Shown here: in pieces, positions 39,981 through 53,900 of the stretch
Layout of the letters: the number at the start of each line of letters is the position of its first letter
How positions within the stretch are numbered: position 1 is the first letter of the stretch
Assembly: GCF_046630445.1 (NCBI RefSeq)
Contig: NC_092341.1
Location: 2,518,001 to 2,582,000, forward strand
Direction: 5' to 3'
Origin: Rutidosis leptorrhynchoides
Taxonomy: Eukaryota; Streptophyta; Magnoliopsida; Asterales; Asteraceae
DNA length: 64,000 bases
The notes under the pieces: generated by a model
The model's database searches: none
Told to the model about the DNA's origin: nothing
What the model saw: only the letters and a program-made list of their open reading frames with translations
Made by a program: the position numbers and the translations under genes

Positions 39981-42706
39981 CTAAGATTGACTAGTACTAC
40001 AGGGAAAGCAACCGCATGGACTGATAGGATCCGAAATATGCATACTCTGATGGAGGTTGTTGGTCTTGGTTGAACGCGTAGATGCCTTTCGAAACTGCAT
40101 GTCGTGCTCATATTTGGCTTCTGTTCTCAATTCATCGGCTTTTCTATGAACAATCATCATCCTCTTCATCATCTTCTCCTCAAATTTCGAACGCATTTTC
40201 TGAATCTTCACCTATATTATTAATAAGCCGAATTCACTCAACGCAAATTATAAAAAATAACTTAATATTCTAAGTAATTCAAAGTAAAGTAACAAGAATT
40301 GTAAATTGTAATGCATTTTTTTTTTTTTGTTGGGAAGGATTTCTAGTAAAGGTAATAGTTTAATTGCTTGGGATTGATATTCATGCTTAAAACTAGGTTC
40401 CCAAGAAAAATGACCATACACTTCACATGGGTTTGTAAAGTAGTAGTAGTAGCATTGTAACATGCATACTCCTTAATAAAATATATAAAAAGGAAATTGT
40501 GGAGACTTATGTGAGTTATGCACTATATTCTATATAGTTTTGCATTGGAACGAGGATGATCACTTTAAAAGATATTAGATAAGTGTATAAATCTCATGGT
40601 TATAAACTAGAAAGGGTGAGGGGCTCAATGTAGTCCAGACAAAGCCCCCTCCAACTCTGGTCAACAAAATGTAGTCAATGACTCAATGTGTATTGCAGAC
40701 AAACTACCAACCCCACCAAAGACATATCCACTATATAACCACTCCCTATGCTTCCATTATCCGTCATTACCCGCTCATTACCCGCTCATTACCCGTAGTT
40801 ACCCGTAACGAACCATAAGCACGGCTTAGTTACCCGCCTTAGTTATCCGCACTCACCATAGATTTAATGGAAAAGTTTTGGTTAGTTATAGGAATTGTGG
40901 GTCCCAGTGGCTTTTTATTGTTGGATTTGATGCTTTATTGCTTGTACGTTGTATATTAAGAGGAGTATTGTTTTAGTCATGATAGGGAGTGTTTAATTAT
41001 GAGTTAGTTGTAGGATATTGGTGTTGATGTGGCGATGATGTGGAAGGTTAAGAGGATGAATAGTTTAGTTAAGATAGGGATTGGCCTAAAAGGCTAGGAT
41101 TACAAATTTACAATATTCATTTAATTTAATTATAAAGCCAGTAATGCTAATGATGTTTTAATTTGATTACCTCAAGCTTTCTTGATTGAGCTTCTGCTTT
41201 AGCATTTTGAAGGTCCACCCAAGCTTGAATTTTGGCTTCTTCTCTTTGGTACCTACATACATAGTACAGTTTAAAACTTTTCATACATAAACATTATACT
41301 CCTTAAAGATCATATCTAAATATCATAATCAGATGGGTGAAGATAATTAAGCATGCTTACTTAAGGTGTGATTTAATCTTTTCTTCTTCTTCTTCTTCCC
41401 AATCACAAGGTTTAGTAGGGTCTGGAATGTGTTTTACACATTCATTGTTCATTTCGAAATGTCTAAGACTCTTTGATACATCTGCTTCCTCTTCCTCCCT
41501 TGAACTCCAATTACAAGTAACCGAATCGAATGGAGTCTCTAGCTGTAACTTAGCTAAATGACACTCTTGTAATTCTGCAATATCAAATGAACTGCTAACA
41601 TTCATTGATGACAATGGACCTGACATACAAGGGGTGTTGTGTCGTGGTGGAGACACGGTTTTAAACGGCGTGGGAGATCGTGAAGCGGCAGAGTTTCGAC
41701 GAGGAGTCATGTTGGTTCCCATGGTGTCTGCCTGTTTAATCTCGTGAACAACTTCGGTTGATGCATCTTTCATTGATGTGAATAAGAATCCTTCTTTTAT
41801 TGGCATCACACATCTAAATCTTGAATAATTGGCCTCATTCCCATTTGTGTATTTATCTGAAACCCATAAAGTTACTTAATTTCGTATATTTGATGCCATG
41901 TTTCATAACTTAAATATTAGAATTTAGAATCAATCAATATTTCAACATTTAATATAATTCAATTCGATATAAAGATTAATTCAAAAGATTTTGTGGCCAG
42001 AAACCAAGTGGAATATCATTTTAAGGATGTTTAGGAGTGGTTATGAGATTCACTTGATGCTTTTTCAAACAACCCCTAAGCATGCAACATAATAATTATA
42101 TAAACAAAGCAAATAAAACCATAGTGGGGAGCAGATCATGAAAAAGGTAAAGAGTGGAAAGAGGGATACATGTATGTGTGTACCTTTTAGAAGTACATCA
42201 GAATCAGATGATTCTTCTGAGGGAGAGACCACATTATGATGATCCTCATGCTCCATACACATAGGCATAACACTGCTTGGAACTTGAAACACACAAACCT
42301 CTGTTTTAGTATCAACATGTTTCTGTTGTTGTGCTGCAGCTGGTGGTGGTGGTGGTGGTTTACCCACAAACCCATTATTATTATTACCTGCAGGGTATTT
42401 GGACACAAAGTCTGGGGATTTTACAATACCATGATTAGCAGCAGGGGAATCAGGACTACTAATAAGCCATTTCTGGGCATTATCCCATTTGGAAGGAACA
42501 TTCTTTCTTGACCCAACACTGAAGCTGAAAACGGGTCGACCCGGTGTAAGTGGAGCTTCCACCACATTACTACCGCTCTTGTCTTTGTTGGCCATTGTGT
42601 TTGGGAATGATTTCACTACTACATGATCACTACACTCCTTGAGACATAGAGAATCAGGAGGAAACCTATCATAACATGCCTTCTCTTGTCTTTGTCGCGC
42701 TCTCAT
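39981..42706 (-). CDS. Remorin family protein, long form, four exons
   Basis: Minus-strand exons are 42706-42184, 41856-41361, 41252-41171 and 40211-39981, totalling 1332 nt or 443 residues, with all introns GT-AG and in frame. Remorins are plant plasma-membrane nanodomain proteins. The long N-terminal part has the KWDNAQKWLIS segment (about residue 78), a Pro run, and the TNMTPRRNSAASRSPTPF / PPRHNTP block typical of long-type remorins. The C-terminal remorin domain (about 330-410) holds YQREEAKIQAWVDLQNAKAE and a coiled coil. The last 11 residues, CGCFPCSTSQS, give three cysteines that could be S-acylated for membrane anchoring. The start at 42706 is the first ATG after an in-frame stop. 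An EEEEEE run replaces the usual start of the domain. The last intron (41170-40212) hosts a MITE. Confidence 0.9.
40739..40993. mobile_element. Small MITE in the last remorin intron
   Basis: Imperfect inverted ends CACTCCCTAT / ATAGGGAGTG bound about 255 bp flanked by TAA at 40736-40738 and 40994-40996. A 3-bp TAA duplication suggests a PIF/Harbinger-type MITE. The ends are short and the outermost bases mismatch, so this is a moderate call. Inside are repeated ATTACCCG words. Confidence 0.45.
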
Positions 42707-43398
42707 TGATCCCTTGAATCTCAACTTAATTTATGGACTCAAATGAATATTCCTCATATAATATATAATATAATATAATATAAAGATTCAAAAATCAACA
42801 AAGTGCAAAATTAAAACATTATGAATCAAAAATTTAGCCTAAAACAACCCTGTCATAAATTGAAAAATAACATAGCTAGGCTAAACAAACAAACGACCAC
42901 TAACATAGTGGTTATACAGTTAATAAAGTTAGATGACGAACGAACAAAACTTAATAAAAAATTAAAACCCCAGTCACGGAAGCACCTAAACCAATCCTGA
43001 CTGAACATCAAACCCTTGAGAAACCGCCGAAGATCACTGAATCGCTGAAAATCAGTAACTCTCCCATATTTGTCAATACGGAAAGTATAAGCTCATTATA
43101 TGTTCACACTGGAATGCGCATCATATTTCAGTGCGTTAATAATGTGTAACTGGAAGCGTAAGTAAGATGCTAAAGAGTCATGCATACACATCATTGCGCC
43201 AAGAATGGTGGACAGTTACGATTTTATAATCTAAATTCAATGGGGTCCTAAGAAGTTTATTCGATAACTTACTAGCACGAAATATTGAATGTGTCGGGTC
43301 AAATCGGGTCGGGTCGCAACAAAACACAAACATAAATTGGATAATACTGGAAAAATAAGGTTGTTCGTATTTTTTTACTATTGTCATTACAACCACCA

Positions 43399-43471
<73 letters not shown>

Positions 43472-44634
43472 AATCCACTAAATACTTATGACAAACTTTT
43501 ACTTTTTTCTATGAGGTTTTGTACGATAAAATTCATCCATAATTGTATCATTATTAATATCATCTAACAAAGTCCATAGTTATGTCACTATATAATAAAC
43601 TTTATATTAAAACATACCTTTAGCAAGCTTGTAACTTTGTAAGCAATTGAGCAATTTTACAAATATGAATAAATAATTAAAATAATTAAAAAATTTAATA
43701 GCATATCATTAACCATTACCAATATGAATGCTAAAATACTGGATGATATGTGATTCATTACCCATTACCAATATGAATAAATAATAAGAAAAACCTAACT
43801 ATATAAATAATCACATAGTTCAAAACAATAAGTTAATTATGAATGAAGAGTGTGTGCATCTGCTTTTCAAAACAAAAGCATGACACTGATACAAAAATAC
43901 ATATATTCAATTCATTAAATACTACTCCGTAAATGTTACCTTTTTACTTTTGTCTAAAAAGTTATACGATAAAAATTATCGATAATTACATCATTACTAA
44001 TATCATCTAACACATACTCCGTATTTCTCAATATATGAAAATATACAATCATTCATAAATTTGTCTCCCAATTTATTTTGGGAATGACTAAACCTTATAT
44101 CACCACCAATATTATTAATTTAATTCAATCATATGAGATCTCATTATTATATTTAGTGGTGTCCATCAATACTATAAAAACATAAGTTGACTAATTTCAA
44201 ATATTTTAGTGGTCCAAACTATTAAGTATAAATTCTAAAAATATACGGGGTTCCATTATTATATTTAGTGATGTACTATATAATTTTATACTATTTTTTT
44301 GTAAAAAATTACGTAAAACTAGTGGTGTAACCGGACCCCGTGATCCTCTACTTAAACTCGCTACTCACAGTGGAACAAAGCTTGTTGACATCAAGCTTTT
44401 AGGCGCACAACTATCTACATAATTAAACTTATAATCCATCGGGTTAAACTATTATATACGGAGTATTAGGTTTGACGAGAAATGATTGTTTAAATTAGGA
44501 TCGAGGTCACTGATTCGGGTGTTGTTTTACGTGGTGAATGGAGTCGACTTCCAACTGGCTAGACACTCAGCGAGCTCGAAAAACTTTCCAGTTTAGTTGC
44601 GAGATATGAGTTCATCAACTCGGGGAGGAACACG
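42707..44634. other. Remorin upstream region and intergenic DNA
   Basis: The part next to 42707 must contain the remorin promoter and leader. Further right is a TA microsatellite (43402-43469). Two similar stretches of about 100 bp, near 43480-43575 and 43910-44015, share ACGATAAAA, ATCATTA and AATATCATCTAACA, a decayed direct duplication. No gene was recognised. Confidence 0.5.
43402..43469. repeat. (TA)n microsatellite
   Basis: About 68 bp of uninterrupted TA dinucleotide. Confidence 0.95.
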
Positions 44635-47397
44635 TGACTTAACGACTCAGTTAAAATGTATATGCATGTAGTGTATTAATATGTATTAGTACACTTTTGA
44701 AAGACTTCAAGACACATATCAAAGTACTTCTACTTAGCAAAAATGCTCACAATTACATTCTCATTCATTTTCATCAACAATTCTACTCGTATGTACCCGT
44801 ATTCGTACTCGTACAATACACAGCTTCTAGATATATTTACTATTGGTATATACACCTTTAATCATTCATTCTTAGCAGCCATCTTAGAGTCAAAAACATG
44901 TGGAACCATTATTTAACAACTTGTATGACTAATGAGTTAAAAACAAACTTAAGGATCTTTTTTTTTTCTTTATAACAAGTAATCCCGTTTTTATGATTTC
45001 ACCCCATTTTTCCATTCCATTTTCTCATACTTACACTCCAAATTCTCTCTAAAAATACTCCTAACATCATACTTGATCATCTCCAAGCATTTTCACCATC
45101 TTTTAGCTTCAATTACAAGCTTTAATCATCATAAAAACTACCATTCAAGAACACTTCAAGAAATCTTTCAAACTTGCTAGCTTACTTCCAATCTTGTAAA
45201 TCCATTTCAAGTGATCATCCAATCTCAAGAAATCTTTCTTATTTACAGTAAGATATCTTTCTAATTCAAGGTAATACTCATACTCAAACTTTGATTCAAT
45301 TTCTATAACTATAGCAATCTTATTTCGAGTGAAAATCTTACTTGAACTTGTTTTCGTGTCATGATTCTACTTCAAGAACTTTCAAGCCATCCAAGGATCC
45401 TTTGAAGCTAGATCTATTTTTCTCTTTTCCAGTAGGTTTATCCACAAAACTTGAGGTAGTAATGATGTTCATAACATCATTCGATTCATACATATAAAGC
45501 TATCTTATTCGAAGATTTAAACTTGTAATCACTAGAACATAGTTTAGTTAATTCTAAACTTGTTCGCAAACAAAGTTAATCCTTCTAACTTGAATTTTAA
45601 AATCAACTAAACGCATGTTCTATATCTATATGATATGCTAACTTAATAATTTAAAACCTGGAAACACGAAGAACACCGTAAAACCGGACATACGCCGTCG
45701 TAGTGAAACCGGGGGCTGTTTTGGGTTAGAAAAATAAAAACTATCTTAATCTTTGAATTGGAAGTTTGTTTTCTGGAAATATGATATTACATATGAACAT
45801 GATACTATATCCAAAAATCATGGTTAAACATAAAGTGAAAGTATGTTTTTCAAAATGGTTATCAAGATGTCGTTCTTTCGACGGAAATGACTTCCTCTTT
45901 AAAAAATGACTTGTAACCTGTATTTCCGACTATAAACTTATACTTTTTCTGTTTAGTTTCATAAATTTCAGTTCATTATGAAATCATAGCAACTTGAATC
46001 ACTCAAAACGGATTTGAAACGAAGAAATGACGTGTAAAACAAAATTGGATAAATTTGCTAGTTTTAGCTACGAAAATTTTGTAACAAATCTAGACTAAAC
46101 ATATCTTAACTAATTTATGTTGTATTATACATATTATGTAATCTTGGGATACCATAGACACGTATGCAATGTTTTGACATATCATATCGACCCATCTATA
46201 TATATTTCGGAACAACCATAGACACTCTATATGCAGTAATGTTTGAGTTAGCTATACAGGGTTGAGGTTGATTCCAAAATAATATATATACTTTGAGTTG
46301 TGATCTAGCCTGAGACTTGTATACACTGGGTCGTGGATTGATTCGAGATAATATATATTGATTTATTTCAGCACATCTAACTGTGGACAACTAGTTGTAG
46401 GTTACTAACGAGGACTGCTAACTTAACAAACTTAAATCATAAAAACGTAATAAAAAATGTTGTGAATATATTTAAATCATACTTTGATATATATGTACAT
46501 ATTTGTTATAGGTTCGTGAATCGACCAGTGGCCAAGTCTTATTTCCAACGAAGGAAAAATCTGTGAAAGTGAGTTATAGTCCCACTTTTAAAATCTATTA
46601 TTTTTGAGATGAGAATACATGCAGTTTTATAAATGTTTTACAAAATAGACACAAGTGATCAATATTACATTCTATGTTGAATTATCGAACCGAATATGCC
46701 CCTTTTTAGCTTGGTAGCCTAAGAATTGGTGTTTATTATAATTGTCACCAATCGACGCGAATCCTAAAGATAGATCTATTTGACCCAACAAGCCTCATCC
46801 GAGTTACGGATGCTTTAGTACTTCGATTTATCATGTCCGATGAGAGTCCCGGAATGATGGGGATATTCTATATGCACCTGTTAAGGTCGGTTACCAGGTG
46901 TTCATGATATGAATGATTTTTATGCAGATTGCATGTTGTTTATGAGAAATGGAAATATGAAATCTTGTGGTCTATTATTACGATTTGATAAATATATAGG
47001 TTAAACCTATAACTCACCAACATTTTTATTGACGTTTAAAGCATGTTTATTCTCAGGTGATTATTAAGAGCTTCCGCTGTTGCATGCTAATTTATGGACA
47101 AGAGTTGGAATCAGCATGCTTGTATAATATTGTTTAAAAACTGCATTCGAAGACTTAAATTGATGTGTAATATTATTGTAAACCATTATGTAATAATCGT
47201 GTGAAAACGCTATATTTTAGATTATCATTATTTGATAATCGTCGTAATATTTTTAAACCTTTATCGATAAAATAAAGGTTATGGTTTGTTTTAAAATCGA
47301 ATGCAGTCTTTGAAAAACGTCTCATATAGAGGTCAAAACCTCGTAACGAAATCAATTAATATGGAACATTTATAAATCGATATGAACGGGACATTTC
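44635..47397 (+). mobile_element. Partial LTR, oldest-looking copy of the 3.25-kb Ty3/gypsy LTR family
   Basis: This runs parallel to 51512-54248 from GACTTAACGACTCAGTTAAAA to the LTR end GGGACATTTCA, and lacks the first 517 or so bases of the family. It is clearly more diverged than the other two copies are from each other. No primer-binding site follows; a copia fragment abuts instead. Confidence 0.85.
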
Positions 47398-48298
47398 AGT
47401 ATCTTCGTGTTCATCACATATATTCGTTTGTTGTCATTCGGGTTTGATAACCTGGGAGTTATCAAGTCTTGTTTGGACTCACTAATCGTTCATAACAAGT
47501 GGTATCAGATCTTAGGTTCTCGTTTTCGGGAACAATGGTGGATAAGAGTGATGTGAAGATTGATCGGTTTGATATAACCGATTTTAACTTTTGGAAGATG
47601 CAAATTGAAAACCTACTCTATCAAAAGAAGCTTTATCAACCCTTAATCGGTGTTAAATCGGAAGAGATGGGGCAAGATGAGTGAGACTTGTTGGATAGGC
47701 AACCTGTATGGGTTGTTCGACTTTCTCTAGCCAAGAATGTTGCTTACAACATTGTGGGTGAAACCACAATTGCGGGATTGATTGCGGCGTTATCCAACAT
47801 GTATGAAAAGCCATTCGCTTTAAGCAAAGTTTTCTTGATTCGACAATTTGTAAATACTAGGATGATGGAGGGTTCCTCGACGGCATATAATGTTAACAAG
47901 TTTAATTTGATTTCAACTGGGTTGTAATCTATTAAAATTAAATTCAATGATGAGCTTGAGGCGTTGTTATTGCTATATTTGTTACCCGATAGTTGGGTCG
48001 GTACTCTGAAGGCAGTTAGTGGTTCGTCCAAAACTACTAAAGCTCACTTTTGAAGGAATCTGTATTTTGATTCTTAGCAAAGGTATTCGAAGGAAAGATC
48101 AAAGTGGTAACTCGGGTTCGGTTCTAAGTGTTAGCCGAGAAAGAGCTAGGTCAAGGAGTCCATTATGGAGTCAAACGTGGTATGCCGGAATTATCAACAA
48201 GTTGGTCTCATAAGTCAAAGTGTTCGAGTATTAAGTTGGGTGGGAGCGCGGCGAGTATGGTGATCGAGGATGTGTTGATGTGCCAGGTTGAGGTTCTT
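47398..48298 (+). mobile_element. Fragment of a Ty1/copia element (LTR end, primer site, gag)
   Basis: A short LTR-end-like stretch runs to about 47493, followed by AAGTGGTATCAGATC, a Met-type primer-binding site. A gag reading begins near 47535 with MVDKSDVKIDRFD and YQKKLYQPLIGV and continues as copia gag (LSNMYEKPFALSK). It is broken in a few places and cut off at the LTR that starts at 48299. Only the 5' part of the element remains. Confidence 0.75.
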
Positions 48299-50240
48299 TG
48301 TAACGACCCGACTTTTTCGACTAGCTTTTATGCTATGTATTTTTGCGAAACTGCGTATTTATGCGTACTGTGTTACTTTATTACTCTGGAACCTTGGCAT
48401 ACGTGTTTTATATTCATATATACTTTAAAACGTGCCTTTGTGTATGTAGAATGCTTAACTTGTCCACCGGATGCTTTATAACCGTTAGTGTTACTTGCCG
48501 TTACGAATAAACCGCGGACTGCGCGCACGTTTGACTTTTGTCGGAACCGGAACTTTTGGACTGCGAAATATTAATTATTATTTTATAATAATAATTACCT
48601 GGGCCGTTGGATGCTTAATTTTATTTATTTAATTGCTAAAGCCCAATAGTTAGTCTTGTTGGACTTTCTACCTTGTTGGGCTCAAGCCCACCCTACTCTA
48701 GCTAGTGACCCAATTAATTAGCCCAAGTATTATTACTAGTGATCCATAATAATAAATAAATAATAAGTAAATTAATTAATGAGTCATACTAGCATAATGG
48801 ATAAGGTTTATCTAATTGTCACATGGGATTCTAGCAAAAGGACACACTTTAGACAACCACTAACCATAAAGCAACATGGTGTCTCCCTCTCCCCTCCTCA
48901 ACATTTCGGCCACTATGGCCTCCATATCATCAATCCAAGTCAAATTATGCCTATAAATACTAGCATAATCCCATTCATTTAAGACTTACTCTCATTTGAA
49001 TTTCACACACACTTGTTCTTTCTTTCTTTCCATACTTGTAAGTTTTCTTTTTCTTCCTCTTTTCTTCATCAATTTCGTGTACATCATCATCATTCTTATG
49101 GAGATCAAAGTTCCTTTTATCTTTGATCTTACTTATATCTTGTTGATTCAAGCATGAATCTTTCAAGAACATGGAAGATTCAAGCTTTCTAGCTTGAATC
49201 TTCATGTCTTTTTGTTAGATCTAAGTTCTTTTTGCTTTGATCATGTTGTTTTGTGAAAAAGATTCAAACTTTTGTTTGTAATATTCATGTATCTTCAAGA
49301 TCCAAGCTTTATGCTTCAAGATCTTCAAGAACACTTAAAGGTTCAAGCTTTCTAGCTTTGCAACCTTGAAACTTGTGTGAAATGGATCCAAGCTCTCTAG
49401 CTTAGGGTTCCATCACCTCTTTTGACTTGGATTGTGCTTATACAAGTTGAAATGATGTAAAGTTTGTAGCTTTAGTTGTTATTGTGAATTGAAATTGTGT
49501 TAAGACTAAGGATATGATGTAACCTTGGTTCATCATCCATCTAAGACTCATGAATGAGTTGTGTTCTTACTTGGTCTTAACATATTATGTATTGATGGTG
49601 AATCTTGGTCAAAAGTGATGCTAAACCATCAACGAGTTGTACACTTGAAGCTACAAGCATCAAGGATGAGAACCGTGATGAGCATCAAGCACCAAGAACC
49701 CCACCGGAGCACTTGTCTACTGATTTTCGTATCTGATCAGACCACCTGGGCTACTGGAAAGTTGATTTTCAGTTATTTCGGTTCGATTAGATGATTTTCT
49801 GTTTAGGCCTCGTCTTAATCCGAGTTACGGTTTAGGATTTATGGCCCTCCGAGAGTCACTACACCCTATTAACGTTGTGCTGAAATTTCTGACCTACTGG
49901 CACTTAAACTGTCGCCACGGTCAAACGAAGACGAGTTAGGTTCTGGAAATTGGTCAGTGGTTAGGGGACTCATATACGGAGCCATAGCCACTGACTATGC
50001 GTCATTTCGATTTACGTAGAGGTCGTAGCAGCTGACCGAATTCAGCCTATTGTTTCGATCTCTATTCTTGTCAAACTTACTTAGCTTTTATGATGATGAA
50101 TGATGATGATGATGACACTTAAACTTATTTTATGCGCTATTAGAATTTATTAAGACAACCTACTAACCTAGTAACCTTTGATTTAGGTTGACGACCTTTC
50201 GGACCGACTTATTGATTTCGAGCATGTGTTATTGATTTCG
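48299..50240 (+). mobile_element. Ty3/gypsy-type LTR, probably solo or truncated
   Basis: It starts TGTAACGACCCGAC, the same style as the LTR starts at 50995 and 59885. A TATA-like CCTATAAATACTAG lies at about 48952, as expected for an LTR promoter. No ORF in it has a domain. The right end is not sharp; integrase sequence is visible from about 50243. No target duplication was found, so deletion at one side is likely. Confidence 0.6.
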
Positions 50241-50242
50241 GA

Positions 50243-50994
50243 AATAGTTGGGATCGACATCTACCGTTAGCAGAATTTTCCTACAACAACAGCTACCATT
50301 CAAGCATTGAGATGGCTCCGTTTGAAGCACTTTATGGTAGAAAGTGCAGGTCTCCAATTTATTGGAGTGAAGTGGGAGATAGACAGATTACGGGTCCGGA
50401 GATTATACAAGAAACTACCGAGAAGATCATCCAAATTCAACAACGGTTGAAAACCACCCAAAGTCGACAAAAGAGCTATGCTGACATTAAAAGAAAAGAT
50501 ATAGAATTTGAAATTGGAGAGATGGTCATGCTTAAAGTTGCACATTGGAAAGGCGTTGTTCGATTTGGTAAACGAGGAAAATTAAATCCAAGGTATATTG
50601 GACCATTCAAGATTATTGATCGTGTCGGACCAGTAGCTTACCGACTTGAGTTACCTCAACAACTCGCGGCTGTACATAACACTTTCCACGTCTCGAATTT
50701 GAAGAAATGTTTTGCTAAAGAAGATCTCACTATTCCGTTAGATGAAATCCAAATCAACGAAAAACTTCAATTCATCGAAGAACCCGTCGAAATAATGGAT
50801 CGTGAGGTTAAAAGACTTAAGCAAAACAAGATACCAATTGTTAAGGTTCGATGGAATGCTCGTAGAGGACCCGAGTTCACCTGGGAGAGTGAAGATCAGA
50901 TGAAGAAGAAATACCCGCATCTATTTCCAGAAGATTCGTCAACACCTTCAACAACTTAAAATTTCGGGACGAAATTTATTTAACGGGTAGGTAC
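50243..50994 (+). mobile_element. Ty3/gypsy pol 3' end with chromodomain, then purine tract
   Basis: The integrase C-terminal part begins near [17 protein letters not shown] and [18 protein letters not shown], then [14 protein letters not shown] chromodomain-like end follows ([18 protein letters not shown], then FTWE), which marks a chromovirus, probably the Tekay group. After the stop at about 50957 come GGGACGAAATTTATTTAACGG and GTAGGTAC, the presumed polypurine region, directly before the LTR at 50995. Only the end of pol is left. Confidence 0.88.
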
Positions 50995-53900
50995 TGTAGT
51001 GACCCGAACTTTTCCATGTTTATATATATTAATTGAGATTGATATTTACATGATTAAATGTTTCCAACATGTTAAGCAATCAAACTTGTTAAGACTTGAT
51101 TAATTGAAATATGTTTCATATAGACAATTGACCACCCAAGTTGACCGGTGATTCACGAACGTTAAAACTTGTAAAAACTATATGATGACATATATATGGA
51201 TATATATATGGTTAACATGATACTATGATAAGTAAACATATCATTAAGTATATTAACAATGAACTACATATGTAAAAACAAGACTACTAACTTAATGATT
51301 TTTAAACGAGACATATATGTAACGATTATCGTTGTAAAGACATTTAATGTATATATATCATATTAAGAGATATTCATACATGATAATATCATGATAATAT
51401 AATAATTTAAAATCTCATTTGATATTATAAACATTGGGTTAACAACATTTAACAAGATCGTTAACCTAAAGGTTTCAAAACAACACTTACATGTAACGAC
51501 TAACGATGACTTAACGACTCAGTTAAAATGTATATACATGTAGTGCTTTAATATGTATTTATACACTTTTGAAAGACTTCAATACACTTATCAAAATACT
51601 TCTACTTAACAAAAATGCTTACAATTACATCCTCGTTCAGTTTCATCAACAATTCTACTCGTATGCACCCGTATTCGTACTCGTACAATACACAGCTTTT
51701 AGATGTATGTACTATTGGTATATACACTCCAATGATCAGCTCTTAGCAGCCCATGTGAGTCACCTAACACATGTGGGAACCATCATTTGGAAACTAGCAT
51801 GAAATATCTCATAAAATTACAAAAATATGAGTAATCATTCATGACTTATTTACATGAAAACAAAATTACATATCCTTTATATCTAATCCATACACCAACG
51901 ACCAAAAACACCTACAAACACTTTCATTCTTCAATTTTCTTCATCTAATTGATCTCTCTCAAGTTCTATCTTCAAGTTCTAAGTGTTCTTCATAAATTCT
52001 ACAAGTTCTAGTTACATAAAATCAAGAATACTTTCAAGTTTGCTAGCTCACTTCCAATCTTGTAAGGTGATCATCCAACCTCAAGAAATCTTTGTTTCTT
52101 ACAGTAGGTTATCATTCTAATACAAGGTAATAATCATATTCAAACTTTGGTTCAATTTCTATAACTATAACAATCTTATTTCAAGTGATGATCTTACTTG
52201 AACTTGTTTTCGTGTCATGATTCTGCTTCAAGAACTTCGAGCCATCCAAGGATCCGTTGAAGCTAGATCCATTTTTCTCTTTTCCAGTAGGTTTATCCAA
52301 GGAACTTAAGGTAGTAATGATGTTCATAATATCATTCGATTCATACATATAAAGCTATCTTATTCGAAGGTTTAAACTTGTAATCACTAGAACATAGTTT
52401 AGTTAATTCTAAACTTGTTCGCAAACAAAAGTTAATCCTTCTAACTTGACTTTTAAAATCAACTAAACACATGTTATATATCTATATGATATGCTAACTT
52501 AATGATTTAAAACCTGGAAACACGAAAAACACCGTAAAACCGGATTTACGCCGTCGTAGTAACACCGCGGGCTGTTTTGGGTTAGTTAATTAAAAACTAT
52601 GATAAACTTTGATTTAAAAGTTGTTATTCTGAGAAAATGATTTTTATTATGAACATGAAACTATATCCAAAAGTTATGGTTAAACTCAAAGTGGAAGTAT
52701 GTTTTCTAAAATGGTCATCTAGACGTCGTTCTTTCGACTAAAATGACTACCTTTACAAAAATGACTTGTAACTTATTTTTCTGACTATAAACCTATACTT
52801 TTTATGTTTAGATTCATAAAATAGAGTTCAATATGAAACCATAGCAATTTGATTCACTCAAAACGGATTTAAAATGAAGAAGTTATGGGTAAAACAAGAT
52901 TGGATAATTTTTCTCATTTTAGCTACGTGAAAATTGGTAACAAATCTATTCCAACCATAATTTAATCAACTTGTATTGTATATTATGTAATCTTGAGATA
53001 CCATAGACACGTATACAATGTTTCGACCTATCATGTCGACACATCTATATATATTTCGGAACAACCATAGACACTCTGTATGTGAATGTTGGAGTTAGCT
53101 ATACAGGGTTGAGGTTGATTCCAAAATATATATAGTTTGAGTTGTGATTAATACTGAGATACGTATACACTGGGTCGTGGATTGATTCAAGATAATATTT
53201 ATCGATTTATTTCTGTACATCTAACTGTGGACAACTGGTTGTAGGTTACTAACGAGGACAGCTGACTTAATAAACTTAAAACATCAAAATATATTAAAAG
53301 TGTTGTAAATATATTTTGAACATACTTTGATATATATGTATATATTGTTATAGGTTCGTGAATCAACCAGTGGCCAAGTCTTACTTCCCGACGAAGTAAA
53401 AATCTGTGAAAGTGAGTTATAGTCCCACTTTTAAAATCTAATATTTTTGGGATGAGAATACATGCAGGTTTTATAAATGATTTACAAAATAGACACAAGT
53501 ACGTGAAACTACATTCTATGGTTGAATTATCGAAATCGAATATGCCCCTTTTTATTAAGTCTGGTAATCTAAGAATTAGGGAACAGACACCCTAATTGAC
53601 GCGAATCCTAAAGATAGATCTATTGGGCCTAACAAACCCCATCCAAAGTACTGGATGCTTTAGTACTTCGAAATTTATATCATATCCGAAGGGTGTCCCG
53701 GAATGATGGGGATATTCTTATATATGCATCTTGTTAATGTCGGTTACCAGGTGTTCACCATATGAATGATTTTTATCTCTATGTATGGGATGTGTATTGA
53801 AATATGAAATCTTGTGGTCTATTATTGTGATTTGATATATATAGGTTAAACCTATAACTCACCAACATTTTTGTTGACGTTTTAAGCATGTTTATTCTCA

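Noticed and set aside
48779-49205. Short ORFs in the LTR at 48299
   Set aside because: They lie around the LTR promoter and transcribed leader and show no domain.
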